Source: Acanthacorydalis orientalis
Taxonomy: Eukaryota; Arthropoda; Insecta; Megaloptera; Corydalidae
Length of the DNA stretch: 64,000 nucleotides
Assembly (NCBI GenBank): GCA_034766995.1
Contig: CM068323.1
Coordinates: 21,109,346 to 21,173,345, forward strand
Direction: 5' to 3'
The position numbers and the translations under genes are program-made. Below the pieces are notes generated by a model. That model searched no databases, was not told the origin of the DNA, and was given only the letters and a program-made list of their open reading frames with translations. Position 1 is the stretch's first letter. Each line of letters opens with the position of its first letter. Positions 14,798 through 31,642 of the stretch are shown here, piece after piece.

Positions 14798-15939
14798 CTT
14801 TGTATTACAAAAAAGATGTTTATATTTACCAGCGCATAATGTTATCTAATTTAATCAAAATTATTTCTAGTCATAAACATACTCGCTTGACCCAGATTTT
14901 TATCACTCGCTGACACTTCTGTTATAATAAATTAAATTAGATATGTAAAAAATATATATAAAGTCCTATTATCTTTAACTCTATTAAAAATAAATGAACG
15001 GCCCAATTGATTTTATTTCAGAAACTGTTTATAAAATACTTTGTTAATATCTATCCATGAATGCTTTCAGTTTAATTCGTGAAAGCTTTCAGGTTTAACG
15101 CATTTCTGTTAGTGTATTATACACATAGTTTTGTATTCAAATATGTTAACTTCAAATAAAACTCAATTACTATCTATTTACTCTAAGATTTAGAAACAGT
15201 TTCGAAATGTATAGTTAATTATTATTATTTTTTGAGATATATTTAATTGTGTTATTAAATAAATAGTTTACATTATACGTGAATATATTTTCAAGTTTCA
15301 CTTATATTTTTTGATTCATTAATTAAGAGCTTTTAACATAAATTAATTTATGTAAAACTGGTGAAGATATTTTGCACTTAAATATTAATTCAAAAAAGAA
15401 CACTCGAAATGATTTTATATAATTAAATTAACGTCATATTTGAAATGTAAATAACAGATTGTGTAATTAACTGTAAGTAATAAATAATCAATTCCAACCA
15501 CCCTACTATCTGTAATCATCTAAATGATATTTCATTATTTATGAAAAAGACATATTTTTACTCCTACGTTTTGTGTAAATACTCCTTTTGAAATGATTCA
15601 ACTATAATTGAATCTATAATTATAAAATCGCATTTAAATACTCAAGTACTATTGTTTCACTGCATTCTTTAATCAAAACATGTAAAAATTATTTACTTTT
15701 AAATTCAATAAATATAAATTCGAATATACTACTTGTATAATTATTATATACACTAAATATATTACTATTTTGGCCAAGAAGAACAATCATATTATAATAC
15801 TAAGAATTTAAAATTTTTGTACCAAACAAAGAAAATGAATATTTAATATATATTTTTTTTACTTTTTTCTATTATTTTATTTCCTAATAAACGCTTACAA
15901 AACTAATAAATTTGTTTAATATATAGTCACATATATATG

Positions 15940-15979
<40 letters not shown>

Positions 15980-16240
15980 CATAATTTTAGAATTAAAATC
16001 AAATAAATAAATTTATTGGAGCCATGTAGTACATGAATTGTGTTCTTTTATGTTGATCTATAACGATTTTTCTATATTGTACTTCTTCGATTGTATCATT
16101 TTGCTGATATTGGATGTTTCCATAGTACATTTTGATAGTAGTAATAACAGTATAAATAAATGATGCGTATTATTTACTTCACCTTTAGATTATTTACCTC
16201 TTAGATAAACTTCGTACAAATAATTCTATGTTTTTTTATA

Positions 16241-16294
<54 letters not shown>

Positions 16295-19200
16295 GAATAA
16301 TTTGATATATTTTATAGGAGTGAACCTTAAAAAAATATATTTTTCATTATTTCATACTATGAGTTATGTATTTAAATATTTATTTGAAAATGAAATAAGT
16401 TTAAAATTTCAATTTGTAGGAAAGTGAAATAAATTTAATCTAGAAGGAATATTATTTCGCCAAACAACTTAAATAATATAGTATAGCAAATTACTTTTAG
16501 TAATAAGAATTTTATATCAAACGGATTAAAATGATAATCTATTAATATTAAAGAAAGACAAATGTATATTTAAAATAATGTTTATAAAGAAATGCCTAAA
16601 ATCGACTCAAATAAAGAAGATAATCCATTGATTATAGGAACAGTTATCACTGTAACATTAATAACTAAATAAATAGAAAATAAAATCCTTATTCATTATT
16701 ATTGTTAAAAATTAGAGACAACGATGTTTATTGATATATTTAATTTTGAAAACGTACAGAAAACGTTTAAAAATAAAAATAATATATGAAATAATATATA
16801 AAATCACTGGAAAATTTACATGTACATGAATATGTTTAAGATATTCTCTTCTTAATTCTAAAATGAATTTTTTATATATTTTCCATGTGAAACAGACGTA
16901 AGTACGAAATAATGATAAAAGAATATTTTTAAAACCCATATAAAATCAATAGTTTTATAGAGTTAATAAAATATAAAAGAAACATTAGTTTTTGATGTAT
17001 AAAATTCTCTGAAAATCTCAAGAAAAATGGTATAAAATTAATAACAAGAGTGAACTTTCAAATATTCAACGAAGGATATAAATTTCAATAACTGAAACTT
17101 TACTAATGATAAAAGAATGAATAAAGATATGAAAATATATTGAAAGTAATATTTGTAATAAATAAATAAATTATATTATTGTATATTTTGAAGAGCAGTA
17201 TATTTTTAATTTATAATTTTCATCTGTTTCAAATTCAAATAGCAAATTTGTTTTTATTTGTGATATTAAAACTTTACTGAAATATCTTATCTATTAAAGT
17301 ATCCAAATAAAATTTATTTGGAATTAATAATTTATTTTTTTTAAAATTCGATGTTAATCAATCATGCTAATGTGATAAATTTGATTGGATTAATTGTAAA
17401 TTCTGACAGTTTGTTCAACCATGCAACTTTTATTTATCATTATGTCAACACAACATATTGTTCTATCAATGAATTTATCAAGCGACGTATTGTTCTTTGT
17501 TTTGGGAATATAAAGAGATATTGTATACATTATGTACTTCAATTTGTAATTAAATTAATAAGCTTTTTGTTTTCTAACTCAAACTAGTTTGAAGAACAAT
17601 ACAAAATTTATTTCAAATATATAAGTTAACTTTCGAATAATAATAATATTCCATATCGATAAATACTTCGATAAATTGAAATCTTACAAAAGACTGTTAA
17701 AGATAGCTTAACAAAAATCCAAATGATGTATTACAGAAACATTCATATTCATCTAATTATTTTGTTTATATTTTAAATAGAAAATAAATTTAATATAATA
17801 TATTTATATTAATTTTTAAAAATAAACTTCGACTGTAAAATTTTATGTAAACGTTTTATACTATAATTAAAATCACACCGTTTGATATAATGTGATATAC
17901 ACATGAAACAGAAGTTGTGGAATCTGCAAATGTTCTAGTTTACTAATCCATATTAAATTAACATGTAATATAGTTTTCAGAGCTATCTGTAAATTAGGAA
18001 ACTTTGTCTATGAATGCAATTTAATTATAGTAATATTTTATTTTAAAACTTAGATAAGTATTAAGAGATTTCAAAAATTAATAATATTTATTTTTATTAG
18101 AATATATTAAAGGTCGGTGAATAAAGTTATTTTATAATAAATATGTCAATGAAAATGTTTAATGATTTTTTTTAAATCATTTATACATTTAGTGAATCGC
18201 AAAAATGGTCTATTAACGACAATAAAAAAAAATTGAGGAGAAATAATTACAAACATTTTGTAGAGTAAAATATATTTATATATATTAAATCATTATTGAT
18301 TATTAAATTTTATTATCAGTTGGCTTAAAAATATTTATAGAATTTAATAGAATTCAACAAATAAAATGAAAGTGGTGACAAAGAAATACACAAAATAAAA
18401 AAGGATTTCTACCCAATAAAGTAAAAACATTTAACAAAAAAGCAGCTCGAAATAAAAGAAAAAAACATCCATTATTGTTCCTGAAACATTCAAACATTGA
18501 AAACAATATAAACTGCATCTATATTTGCTTTTGTCTATTTGTAATTAAATTGTTTTAGAATGAGTTGTTACTTGCAATATGTATTTTTATGTAATTATTT
18601 GCGAAGCAGTCATTTCAAAATATTATCAACAAGTTAGTAGTCGATAAGTTCTATATTTTCTTTTCACAAAAGAATACAATCTTTTTCGTTTTCTCATTAC
18701 ATGTTTATGTTTCGTTTATTTTCAACTAAACATTCATGTACACAATGTATAATTTAAATATATACATTATTTATATGCGGAGAATATTTTACATGTTATA
18801 ATGAGCTTATTTCACAATACATTTAATATTTTCTTTCAAATATAACACATTAATAATACATTTATTGTTTTCTAAAGTTATACATATATACAGACATATA
18901 TATATATGTGTGTGTATGTATGTATGCCCGTATATTCTATGTGTAAATACACTTAAGGGGAGAGGAAACAGAGATAATGTGAAAGAGTAGAAAGTCACAA
19001 ATTACGACAGGATGTCGTAAAACTTTCTGGTGATTATAATGAAGATAAATAGTGAAAAATCTAAAAATAGCAGAGATAAATTCCGCGGAGTGACGGAAAC
19101 ACCCCTACATTGCGAATACCCATGATAGTTGAGAAAACAAGCAGGTTCAGATATGTAATGAATGTGTTTTAGTAAATATGCTAGATATATCGTTCGAATT

Positions 19201-22200
19201 AATGTACAGCAGAGAATCAGTAAATAATACGAATTCCTTAAGGCTTAACTTAATATTGGAATTTAGAATAATATTCAAACTATACCTTTTAAGACTTCAG
19301 TTTATTGCAGAACAAATAGATTTCTACTGCATAAAAATTTGTACTGATCAGTAAATAAAATTTGTTTTAATTGCTAATCACTCGTTAAAAAATCAAACAA
19401 ATTGAATAGTAAAAATTGCTACTTAAAATATATCTCGAACAAAATATTTATTTACTCAACAATTTCTATTTTCATTTTATACCACTAATTTATACGTTAT
19501 TGTTTGGAACCTATTTAAAAATAATTATATTTGTCTGATTTATATTTTAATTGTCATTTAGAATCTTTTATATTATTTTCCTTTATTATATTACATTATT
19601 TTATTAGATTCTAAAAAGGAAGTAATAATTTATTGACCATATTTGATCAGAATATAAATGAAAATAAACACTGCAATAAATATGTATATATATATATATT
19701 AGGATGAATGTAATAGTAGTTATTATATAAAACAATTTCAAACCAAAAACCAACAAAAAAATATCAAAGCTCATAATTTATATTGTGAGAATTTTGACAA
19801 TTCGGCATTTCTCGAAAAACTGATAGCCTTATTAGAAAAATAACTATATGGTGTAAATAAAATAAATTTTGTAGTCATGACAAGAATAAAAACACTAGTT
19901 TTAGTTTAGGTTTAAAATATATTTCTAGATTTTATCAAATAAAAATATACGGTTCATTACAAAATTTGTATCCTAGAATCAACAATAAAGAAGGATGCCT
20001 AGGTTGTAATACACATACACAAATATGTATATATATATATACATATGATTTATGTGAGTGATATATGTTCATCTGTGTGATATTTTTCTTTTTTATATAT
20101 TTATAATAAATTCTATTAATCGACAATAAGATTTTATCTTATTTTGATGTCTTTTATAAAAGTAAGAAATAATTTTATCAATTTTTTTTTAGTATATTTA
20201 TTAAACGATTTCATATATGTATTATATTTTTTATTTTTAAGTTTCTTTATTTACGTATTAATTATTTTTGTGTTTATCATTTAGAGTTTTATTCTCATAA
20301 ACTATACTGCTATTGTGTTCAGTGAAAGTGTTTGTAGGTTCATTACAGTAAACTTATTTTGGTATAATATAAATGGCTTTTCTGATTACATTGTTTCATT
20401 AACATACGTTATACAGAATCTTCATACAGTGGAATACATAAAGGATTACAATAAGTTTCCAGAAAATGAACTTTATAAGCTGTAAATATGTGTATTTAGC
20501 TGATGTAGCTAAGTGTTATAGCTACATAGTAAATAATAACAAACATTGAGGTATATTATAATTATGAAAAAAATCATGTACATTGAATCGCAATTTTTAT
20601 ATTTTTGTAGAATTAAAAACTCAAACGATTTATAAAATCCTTATAGTTTAAATTTATTATAATTATTAAAGAAATTAAATGTCTTTGGTATTAAAAAAGA
20701 ACATTTTTTATTTGTATATATTATTTTAAAGAAATATATTTATAAAACGAACTAAATACGAAATAATAAATTCTGAAAAAAGGTATAATCGTTATACGAA
20801 TTACTCTTGAATCTATAAATTAAAAATTTGTAAATTTAAAAAATATATTTTCCTGTGTAATGGTGGATTGTAGAAAAAGTACATAAAAATTTTCAATAAG
20901 AAAAAATGTCTCTTCATTTTATGATATAACAAATATATCATAAAAAGAATTTTTAAATTAAAAATAAAATCTGCACAGTCGCGAAGATTTTCATTTAATC
21001 GGAACTTAAATCCTGTAACATTTTTTTATATGCATAGTAATATATATATATATGTAAAGAAGTCTTTAAGAATTTTTATTAAATATTATCTGTTGGATTT
21101 CAAACTGTTCCTCCTTATATTAGTATATATTGTATTAGAAGTACAAAATTCTTAAGTATTATGTCATTTTAAAAGGTTTATTTTTTTCTTAATTTGTTTA
21201 ACTGATAAATTATATATATATATATATATAAACATTAATAATAATTACATTAATAGTTATTAAATTATATATTCTTATACTTTTTATTTATTTTATAATA
21301 TTTCTTAATAAAGAAATCTGCAGATTTTTTATAACACATTGAAACAAAAAAAACTTTTAACTTCTATTAATATATATATATATATACATTAATTAAAATA
21401 TTTTATAAAAAATAATTAAATGTACAAAAATAGAGTAATAACATTAACTAAAAAGTTAAGAATCACTAGACTTAGTGTTTTATGTATATATATATATATA
21501 TATATAACACACAGTCAGATATCCAATTCATCGAAATGAAGAAAATAAAACTGTGGTGGGTAGGTCGCAGTATCAGAAAAACTGATTGAACTTAAAGAAG
21601 CGAGATTCTAGGTTGCATTTCAAGAAATGAACCGTCGTTTGGGAAATGTTTTAAAGTAATATGAGAGAATAAAATATGAGATATGTCTCTACATCACTGT
21701 ATACATGGCTCTAATATAAGTATCTAACATTAAATATATCAGTGTATAAAGAATGTATCAATGCAACAAATAAAAAACGGAAATGAATTCTCATCCTAAT
21801 AACACATGTACACTCGTTTAAGATCAAATATTGAAATACTTTTAAATTTATATCAAAAATATTTAGTTATTAATTGATTTTTTATTTAAAATTCTATATA
21901 AAGGTAAAACTATATACAGGTAACTCCCGTATAACAATGCATTCTTACAACATGGTTTCGCTCAAACAGGTTTAAGAATTGGAGAAATGGCATCTGAGAT
22001 AAACCAAATTAATTCAGAGGACAATATCACACATGGAAACGATAAAGTACAAAATTTTATCGTAAAAAGCATATAGGAAGACATAAACTTATGTGAGCAA
22101 TTGGAGTTCTATTTTCTAAATTCAGATCTTTCCACTGAAAGAAGAGCAAAATTTAAGAGCGAACTTCACAAATACTAAGATCCACATGACGAACTTTATA

Positions 22201-22477
22201 ATGATCTCTTAGGTAAAAGCAAACGACAGAAAATAATAGATTTTTGCAAAAAATAGAGTATAGACATCAAGATGCTGCAGAAAAAATCTCAGAACATGAG
22301 AATATTTTTTCAGAAATAAAACGTCTTCGTTTAATGATGTTTAGCAGTTATAAAGAAAAAAACATTTACATAATATTAATATGTAATACTTTTGATCAAT
22401 TATTAATTGTTTTAATACATATATTCGCATAACACGGATTTTTTTAGGAACCTAACGACCATATTAAGGGGATTACT

Positions 22478-22541
<64 letters not shown>

Positions 22542-22994
22542 ACTGAAAGTTTCAATATTGACCAATTGCGGATAACTGACTCGACGATCAGTTAACAAAG
22601 GGGTCACAAATGGAATATCACTGTTCATTTACCTTAAATTAGATTTATGTACATTTAATATATACATCATTCTAAAAATATCTTCACAGATTATTTTACC
22701 TTTGAAATGCTAATTCTCATTATATGTACAAAATAATTTTATATTATGTATGACTAACCATTTAACTACAAATTTATCTTCAATTCACATTTCGTTTATA
22801 GAAAACGAATTCAAATAATATTAGCATTAAATTTAATTATCGATAATCACCATGCATTATATATATATATATATAATATATAATATTCAATACGGGTATT
22901 ATATTTATGATGGATTTAATTGAAGTTAATATGCACAAAAAGTACTCAGACAGATAATATAACAATAAACATATATGAGGAAAATTAGTCTCTA

Positions 22995-23064
<70 letters not shown>

Positions 23065-23808
23065 GTATATATATATGTATGTATTTATAAATTTCCTATA
23101 GATGATATTAGTTTTTTTTATGATTTCATACACGATATATTTATTATTGTCAAATTTAAAATATAACATAATATTTCTAAAAGCTTGCAAAATGGCATTC
23201 AATAAATTTATCAGAATAAATTTAAATATATCACTTCCACACATTTTTATCTTATATATCTTCCAATATCTCAAATAAAAAAAATTCCCTAAATCGATTC
23301 TATACACATTGAAACAATATGCACCCTCATGTACGACTATTGAACGATTCAAAAGGTTCGAGCCAAATATTTGAAATATCAAAACTATTGCAAGAAAATA
23401 AAATCTCTATAATGTTATATAAAAAAGAATGTGTTTTTTAAAATTATATATATATGTATATATATATATATATATATATGCATATACAGATAATATTTTA
23501 TAATTTACTTGTATATAACTTAATTCATTTTAATACTATAATAGTTTTATTTAAGAAAATAATATTATTCATTCATTGTGATGTATGTAATAATCTGCAA
23601 ACTGAAATTATATTAGTTTTATTATCGATATTATTGCAAACTTAGTATTTTCATGACATAAATATACATGAGGACAAATCCTTTTAAGTTATAACCATTT
23701 ATAAGGGAAAACTATCAATACAACTTACTACAAAACGATTAAATTGTTAACGAAGAGAATTGTTGTTTCATATACAGATATTATATGTAATATTTGAAGA
23801 TATATACA

Positions 23809-23853
<45 letters not shown>

Positions 23854-24833
23854 ATAAATAATGTTCTAAGTAGATAAAGATTTATTGTTTAAATATATCA
23901 TTTTGAAAGTTATCTTGCTCATGGATCATGTAAACGAAATAATTTTATTAGTTTTTAAAGACTATTTTGATTCTGTTTTATGATTAACTAATTATTAATT
24001 ACTGTTCTATTTATTTTAAATTAACACAAAAAAAATTATAATGAATTACTAGAAATAATTAACGTTGATTATTTTCATACCTGTTTTTGTTTTGTGACAA
24101 GTATAGTTTTTAATGATAAGGCTATATTTATTTTCAATGAATTTTTACTTTTAAGAGCAAAAATGAGACTGAATTATTATTGTAAATATTAATAGTCAAT
24201 AATATAAAAGCATTGAACTCTTTGATAAAAATAGTAACATGTACAGAGAATGAAAATTAATTTGTGAAAAAAAATTAATTTACTTATATAAAGTAGTACA
24301 AGTATTACTTGTAATATTTTCAAACTGAAATTATTGTTCATATTTAATAAAATAAAAAGCATAATTTTACTCAAAGCATTCTCAATTTGATATCTCAGTG
24401 TTTTATATCAAAAAAATCAAGGAATTTTATTTAAAAATAAACCATTAAATACACTTCCACGTAAAAAAAAAACAAACGTATTGACTGAAATCGAAATGTT
24501 TGTTCTATGATGCGTACATGAATGATACGATTTTGGTTCAATCATTTCAGAACAATTGAGTACAGAATACTGAACAAAATCTTTTCTGTAAATATCAATA
24601 CGTCCGAAAAAATCTCAAAAGATTCTCTATGAATATTATTGATACTGTAAACAATTTCTTATAAGTTTTCGAAGAATAAACCATCCTTATTCCATGTAAT
24701 TCGCAATGTTGATAATTTTTTCTAATATCAAAAACCGATTTACTATCATATTATTTAACATACTATATATGTTCCTTTCATTTATTTATTTTAATTCATT
24801 TACTTATTAAAATGTAATTATCTTTCTCTCTCA

Positions 24834-24896
<63 letters not shown>

Positions 24897-26699
24897 TACA
24901 TCGAGAAATTAATATTGAAACATGACTACAAAAAATCATTGTTTTTAACCATATATTTGTAAAAGAACTAATATTACTTTACTAACAGATTAATTCATAT
25001 TTGAAATATTTGTTTATTTTCTTTTTACATTGCTTGTTACGGATTTTGTTTGAAAAATAATTAATAAAAATATTTTCACTTATGCCAGTGAATTTAATTT
25101 TTTTGTAAAAATATTTCGTTTATATTTGTTTTTCCATTTTCTCTCACATGTTTTTTCAATTATAGATACTACTGTACAATAAAAAAAATTATATTCAAAT
25201 TTCACAACATTTTGTGGTTATACATATACTGTAAATTAAAATTCTATTATTTTTTATGAAACTTATTTTCTAAAGTATGAATATATATATATATATATAT
25301 ATATATGTATACATATATAAAAGTTCATAATCTAATATAAAAATAAGTTAATATTTTTTTATGCAATATTGTTACTATTATTTTTTATATTATGGAAGTG
25401 TACTTTTTCATTTGTTATTCCTCGTGGAAAAACATTGATATTATTAAATCTTTTCATTCATTTTCATTTAGATTGTGAAAATTTAATAATAAGATAAGTC
25501 GTTCCAAGCGAGGTATTACGAAGATTTATTCAATTTAAAAAACACAATGATAATAACTTAAAATTCAAGACAATCGTTTTTGAATATAATATTACATCAC
25601 AGAAACTAAATCAAAGTTAGAATAAATTTGTCAACAGCAGAGATATTTACTAAAATAAAAGTTTTCCAAACTCAGAAGAATAAAATTCAATAGTTGTTTG
25701 TATGTATTTCAGTATTTGTTTATATATTCTTATTATTTTAATAAATTGTATTTATTAAAAACAAGAGGATGTTTTATTTATTAAAAGAAAGACGTTTTTA
25801 TTTCTTAAAAACAGAGGTGAATATACTTATATTAAAAATGTAGATTAATTTCCTGTTGACCGACAAACATGTTAAAATATTTAATAATATTTCTAAAGTT
25901 AAATAATTATTTTTTAAAACAAATAGAATATATTTTTATATTTTATTACTGATAAAGTAATACATTTTTAGATAAAATTTATTCCTTTATAAAAACAAAT
26001 ATTGATATCTTGCAAATGTAAATTAATGAATAAAAATTTTCATGTATGTAAACATCTAATTTGAATATAAAAAATATGAACATATATATATATATATATA
26101 TATACATCAGCGTGTGTATGTTATAATCATTATATTATTCATAAAAAATCCATTTCATTTTATACCAACTCTGTAAACATTTACTTCAAAGGTATTTTTA
26201 TTTCAAAATCTTCCTGTAATCTCAGCAAGTGTATGCTAACATTCAAATTTTATTTATTGGGTCAACCCTGCAGGTATGAAAAGGGCTTAAAATATAGATC
26301 CGAGTGACAATAAAATACCCTTTCTATGACAGAATAAATCAAATTTATGAATTGGTATAAACGACTATATATTTTGATCCGTCCACTTTAAATAACAGAT
26401 GAAATGTTTTTTTCAGATGATGAATGTCTCTTGGAATGAAACTTCTTACTACGTAGATTACGGGCCTATTACGAATATCATATCGACAACTTTATCTCCA
26501 ACGAAAGAAGATAAATATGTAATGAGTTCATGCGTTTTTATTTCATGGACTAGCATATTTTCGTTCATGATATTTATTGCAATCGGTGGAAATCTTATCG
26601 TCATGTGGATTGTTATAGGTAAGTTAATCGTTTATATTAAGAAAAGTATAGATATTTAAATATTTTATATGAACAATTTATCGAACAAGTTATAAATAA

Positions 26700-26743
<44 letters not shown>

Positions 26744-28195
26744 TATATATATATATATATATAATGTAAAATATAGGTTAAAGCAATGACACACTACTAG
26801 TTTATTCAGAAAAATTAGTTTATAAGTTTATTATTAAGTGAAAATTAGTTTTTAAAACTAGTTTAAATAAGGTGGTAAGAAAAGTATGAATATTTTTTAA
26901 TTAAAATACTTTCTTTAAGGTAAATCATTTTTTATTAAATAAAAGTTGTGTATATTTTAATTAAAATTCCTTTAATTAATTATTATGAGAAAAAAATAAA
27001 TTATCTAAAAAAGTTTACAATTACCTATTACATCATAAAGACATGAAAAAAACTGATATTTCAAATATTAATATCATAAATGAAGTTTTATGATTTAAAT
27101 AAATTTTCAAAGAGATTATTTTCAAATTTTTATATCAATTCAAAAAAAATAATTTTTAGAAGTATATTTTTAACACATATATATATATATATATATAAGA
27201 AAATAATTGAATATTTTCATATTGACAAGAAAAACGCTATTAAATTGAATTCCTGCAAAAAGTAAGGTCAAGAAAATTATTTTTTTCTACGAAGTGACTG
27301 TAAAAATATTAAATTAAACTGACTGGCACAGACTTTTCATGAAAATTTTAATAACAATTCTATACAACCGTTACAGTAAAATGATATTAACGGAAACTTT
27401 TGCGAAGATAGTTTCATGTTTCAATAACAGTTGCTAAATCTGAAACACAAATTAGCTCGTCTTATATTTCAGTCAGAATTGTTACGAATTCGTAATTGCA
27501 CATTTATCAATAAACGTTGATAACTGAACAGCTGTCGACTGAATTCGGTTAAGTTCATTTCAGTAAATATTGTTTTATAGTGAATTACTATGAGGTTGGT
27601 TTCTTTCCTCATATAATATATATATATATATAACAATTGGATATGTTCTTTCTGTAAATAGAACATAGTGTAACTCATGAAAATAGTTAATTCTTATTTT
27701 TAGACAGATTCAACACGTTTGACAGAACCATCTGAGGAATTAAATCTTTAATTAGAAACAAAACAAGATATTTAAATATAACGGAGACTTTTCACTCGCA
27801 AAATCTTAACGTAGTTGATTTTATTCATTCAAATTTTAATTAAGTACAAGACGTTTCTGTAATAAGCTATAAAAACAGGTTTATGAATTTCAGAATAAAG
27901 TTCAAGTAAAATGAATACATTTACGTATCAGTTATTTAATTGACAGTTATGTCATTAATCATTTATAATAAAATATTTTTTAAACGAAATTAATTAATTA
28001 TTGTATCTTAAAAGTTTTAATTATTTAGAAATTCTGGAAACTGAATTAAATGATTGAATATAGAATAAAATTTGATTTTATAAAAAACATTCATTGCTAC
28101 ATCGTTTTTATATACAACCACAATGAAAGTTTATTGAAAGATTCTCTCATTGATTTTAAACCATTTTTAAACAAAAAAATTATCTCTCTCCTGTA

Positions 28196-28245
<50 letters not shown>

Positions 28246-29749
28246 CAATATATTAAAACAAAAAAGAATGTATTAATAAGAAACTTTTTTAAAAAGTATC
28301 TGTTATTAAAAATTAATGAAACGTATAAATTTTCAAGTTTTCATCGGGCATTCAAATTTCATTCTCAGAAAACATTCTTGGTAAGAGTTATTAATATAAT
28401 TATTTTTAAACTTTGTTTGCAATTTTTTTCTTTATTAAGTTATCACTTCTTGTGTACATTGATATTTATCATTTAAATTTTTTAACTATTAAATTTGAGT
28501 TATAACTTTATTGGAAAAATGAATAATAATATTTCATACAAAGATAATATATTTTGAAAAAAATATACTTCAATGAATATATTAGCTATTTTATTTGTCT
28601 TGCAAATTTTAAATATTAATGAACGAGTACATTTCACAGATAAATATAATGAATGTGTGAGAGGAAAAAGAATAACAAAAATAATGAAAAAAATTGATTA
28701 TTTACTCTTTAAAACACGCGTTAAAATATAATAAATTGAAAATTTAAACTTTATTTTCTAAAAATTAATATATTAAGATGTTCACAGCATGAAGCAATTT
28801 AATTAAGCCATTATCTTTTTAAAGTTCACTTTATAAATTCGATTCGTATAAATATAACAGAACGTCCAAATAAGATAAATTAAGAAGATCAAGGGATCAA
28901 ACGACTTTTATCAAAAAGATGTAATGAATCAACTATACATCATGCTACTTTTATTATAATATTGGCAGTAGGTATGAGTTTCCATCTTTAACAGGCGTAA
29001 CAGATAACGAGCAAATCCCAATAGATCTAATGAATGTATACATGTATAGAAATGTAATAAGATTTTGTTTCCGGAAACTTAAACCCAACTTCTAAAATGT
29101 TAAGGTTAAGGAAACCAGTAAAGTTATACGTATTCCAATCATTCTCATTCAGTGAATTATAAATACATTACTGTAAAATTCAAATAATCTTTGATAATTT
29201 TCTGTACGACTAAATGAAAATGAAGCCATTTTTCATTTCTCTTAGAACGTATCTGTTTACAATTTAAATTAATAATTGAAAATGAAAAAATAATTATGTT
29301 TTATTCTAGACTGTATTTATATCTTTTTATACTAAAATTTAAAAGAATAAATTAGCTAAGAGAAACAATTCTCTTCAGTTTATTTTTAGAACCTAACATT
29401 TATAAATGTATCTATGATAAATAATAAAAAAAACAGTAAAAGTTTATTTTTGACCGAATAAATATTTCATTTATCATTTCTTTTTACTATCTTCATATAC
29501 GCAATATTTTATGAATAGAAGAGCTATATGGTATTACTTGACATATTTCTGCATACGCGATTTTCTTCATTTGAAACAAACATCTCTTTTATTGTAATGC
29601 AGTCACCAGTGTCAACAGAACTGCGAAAAGCGAACAGAGAACGTAAATAATTTATTATGAAACGCGACACGACGATATGAAAAAATGAAATACGAGACGT
29701 TCAAAATAAAATTACGCATTCGTAGACTACATCATATTTAAAAAGGTAA

Positions 29750-29829
<80 letters not shown>

Positions 29830-31011
29830 TTTTAATGCATTCGCCTCTGGTTTATATCAATATTTTATTTTACTTTCAAGTTTAGCAATTTAATTTTTCG
29901 ACAATTTAAATACTATTAAATTTAAATCCACGAGAGATATTGACTTGTTTTAAAATATACGAGTAAATCAACGTGTTTATGTAAATAAGCACTAATATTT
30001 TCTTTAAGAAATCATTTCATAAAAAAACATTTAGTATCATTTCTTTCATATTCTAATATATATTATTTTGTGTTATTATAGGTTTGTAAGCTTCGAAAAT
30101 TGAATTTATGTCTACATTTAATTCCTTTCAAATAATTAATTTATCAATAAAATTTGTGTTAGAAATCTAAATAATACCTTTTAATTTAAAATTATTTTCT
30201 CCAAATTTACATATTTTCATTTAATAATTTATTAAAGTATGAATTAAGAACATATTTTTCCTACTTCATTTTTACTGTGAATCTTTCCAAACATATTTAT
30301 TTTCATTTCAGTTAATTAGACCTTTTGTTAATTATTTTTTTTCGCAAAAACTGAATATTATTGTAAATATATCAAATCATTATTTTAATAAAGAAAATAA
30401 GACGAGTTTATTTATATGTACATGTATGATAAACCCAGATGAAGCATAACAAATATTATTCAGCGTTTATAATTAAATTTGCTATAAAAAATTAAATCTG
30501 ACAGGTGGAAAATATATTTGAGTAAAAAATTACACAAAATACGAATAGATTTTTCTTGAAAATATACAAAGTTTCGAGTTCGTTACAGAACATGAGACAA
30601 GTTTATGAAACAGACGGCAGGTTGTGAAAATAGAATATTAATTCTTTATTATTGCTGCTAATTAAATATTGCGTACAGTGTGCATTGAAATATGTCCTAA
30701 TATTCTGTGTCTCGCTGAAAAGGGAAATTACGTACAGCTGAAAGTGATTAGGGGAGAAATGTGAAGCGTTCATGATTATGATTTACTATAAATTGAATTC
30801 ATATTTTTAAAGTTTTTTTAACAGAATAGTATATATGTTAGATAAATATATATACGTAATTGCAAGGAATAGTTTCTAGAGTAAGTAATTGCAAATGAAT
30901 GCAGGTATTCTGATGTATAAACTTGTTGTGTTTTTATAATAAAATGGATTAAATAATTTATTTATTTGTAACATCATTTCATTTATTTCGCTACTCAGCT
31001 ATTGTATATTC

Positions 31012-31043
<32 letters not shown>

Positions 31044-31589
31044 AGTTAATGCATACAAAAATTTAAAAATGTACTGAGTATAAAAATTCTCAACATCAGA
31101 AAGCAATGCTATTAGAAAAAAAGATTTAAATTTAATAATACATTTTTACATTTTAAAAAATTCAATTTCTATTAAAATTAATATTTACAAAAATAGATAT
31201 ACGAATCCGTGGATATTTTCACTTATTTCTCAAATAAATTATAAATAATAAATACAATTATACAACTAATAATGTTTTTATAAAAATATAAAAATCTATA
31301 TTTATATCTTATTGGTATTTTATTTATGATTTATATACTTAGGAGAGATTTTTAATATTAAATAATTATTATTCTCTTGAAGGCATTATTACATCGGTTA
31401 GAATAAATTCCATTATATGTTTTATATCAACGATGTTCAAATAATTCAAAATTTTGTTAAAAAAGAGCATTTTACCTCTAGCTATATTTGTTTTTCTCAT
31501 TTTTCCTTTTCTCTTCCGTTATTTTATTTTTTTTCAAGTCTTTTATAGTAGTACTTGATAATAAATGACGCTTTCAAATTAATTTTCAC

Positions 31590-31642
<53 letters not shown>

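Larger units (their letters stand above)
9626..26416 (+). other. TkR86C: Receptor intron 1 (16,791 bases, phase 0)
   Basis: GT-AG intron within the N-terminal coding region. It holds (TA)n tracts, notably 14047-14128 and 14741-14795, a TA/GT/GA repeat at 13831-13890, the pogo-like relic at 21915-22481, the TA arrays at 22480-22534 and 23000-23084, and a CT/TA compound repeat at 24821-24900. Somewhat less AT-biased patches occur at 12620-12930, 19000-19160 and 21530-21700. No nested gene was recognised on either strand; open frames rich in YIYIY are translations of (TA)n. Confidence 0.85.

Noticed and set aside
17351..17587. 78-codon + strand frame that looks membrane-like
   Set aside because: Hydrophobic residues follow from T-rich codons; no chemoreceptor or GPCR motif and no flanking exons.
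22999..23382. 127-codon open frame on the - strand, the longest in the window
   Set aside because: Its C-terminal end is a (TA)n translation (YIYIYI), the rest is AT-biased with no motif, and no splice or start context supports a gene.
28050..28476. Overlapping + strand frames of 64 and 93 codons
   Set aside because: Both run through the (TA)n tract at 28200-28243 and lack any recognisable domain.
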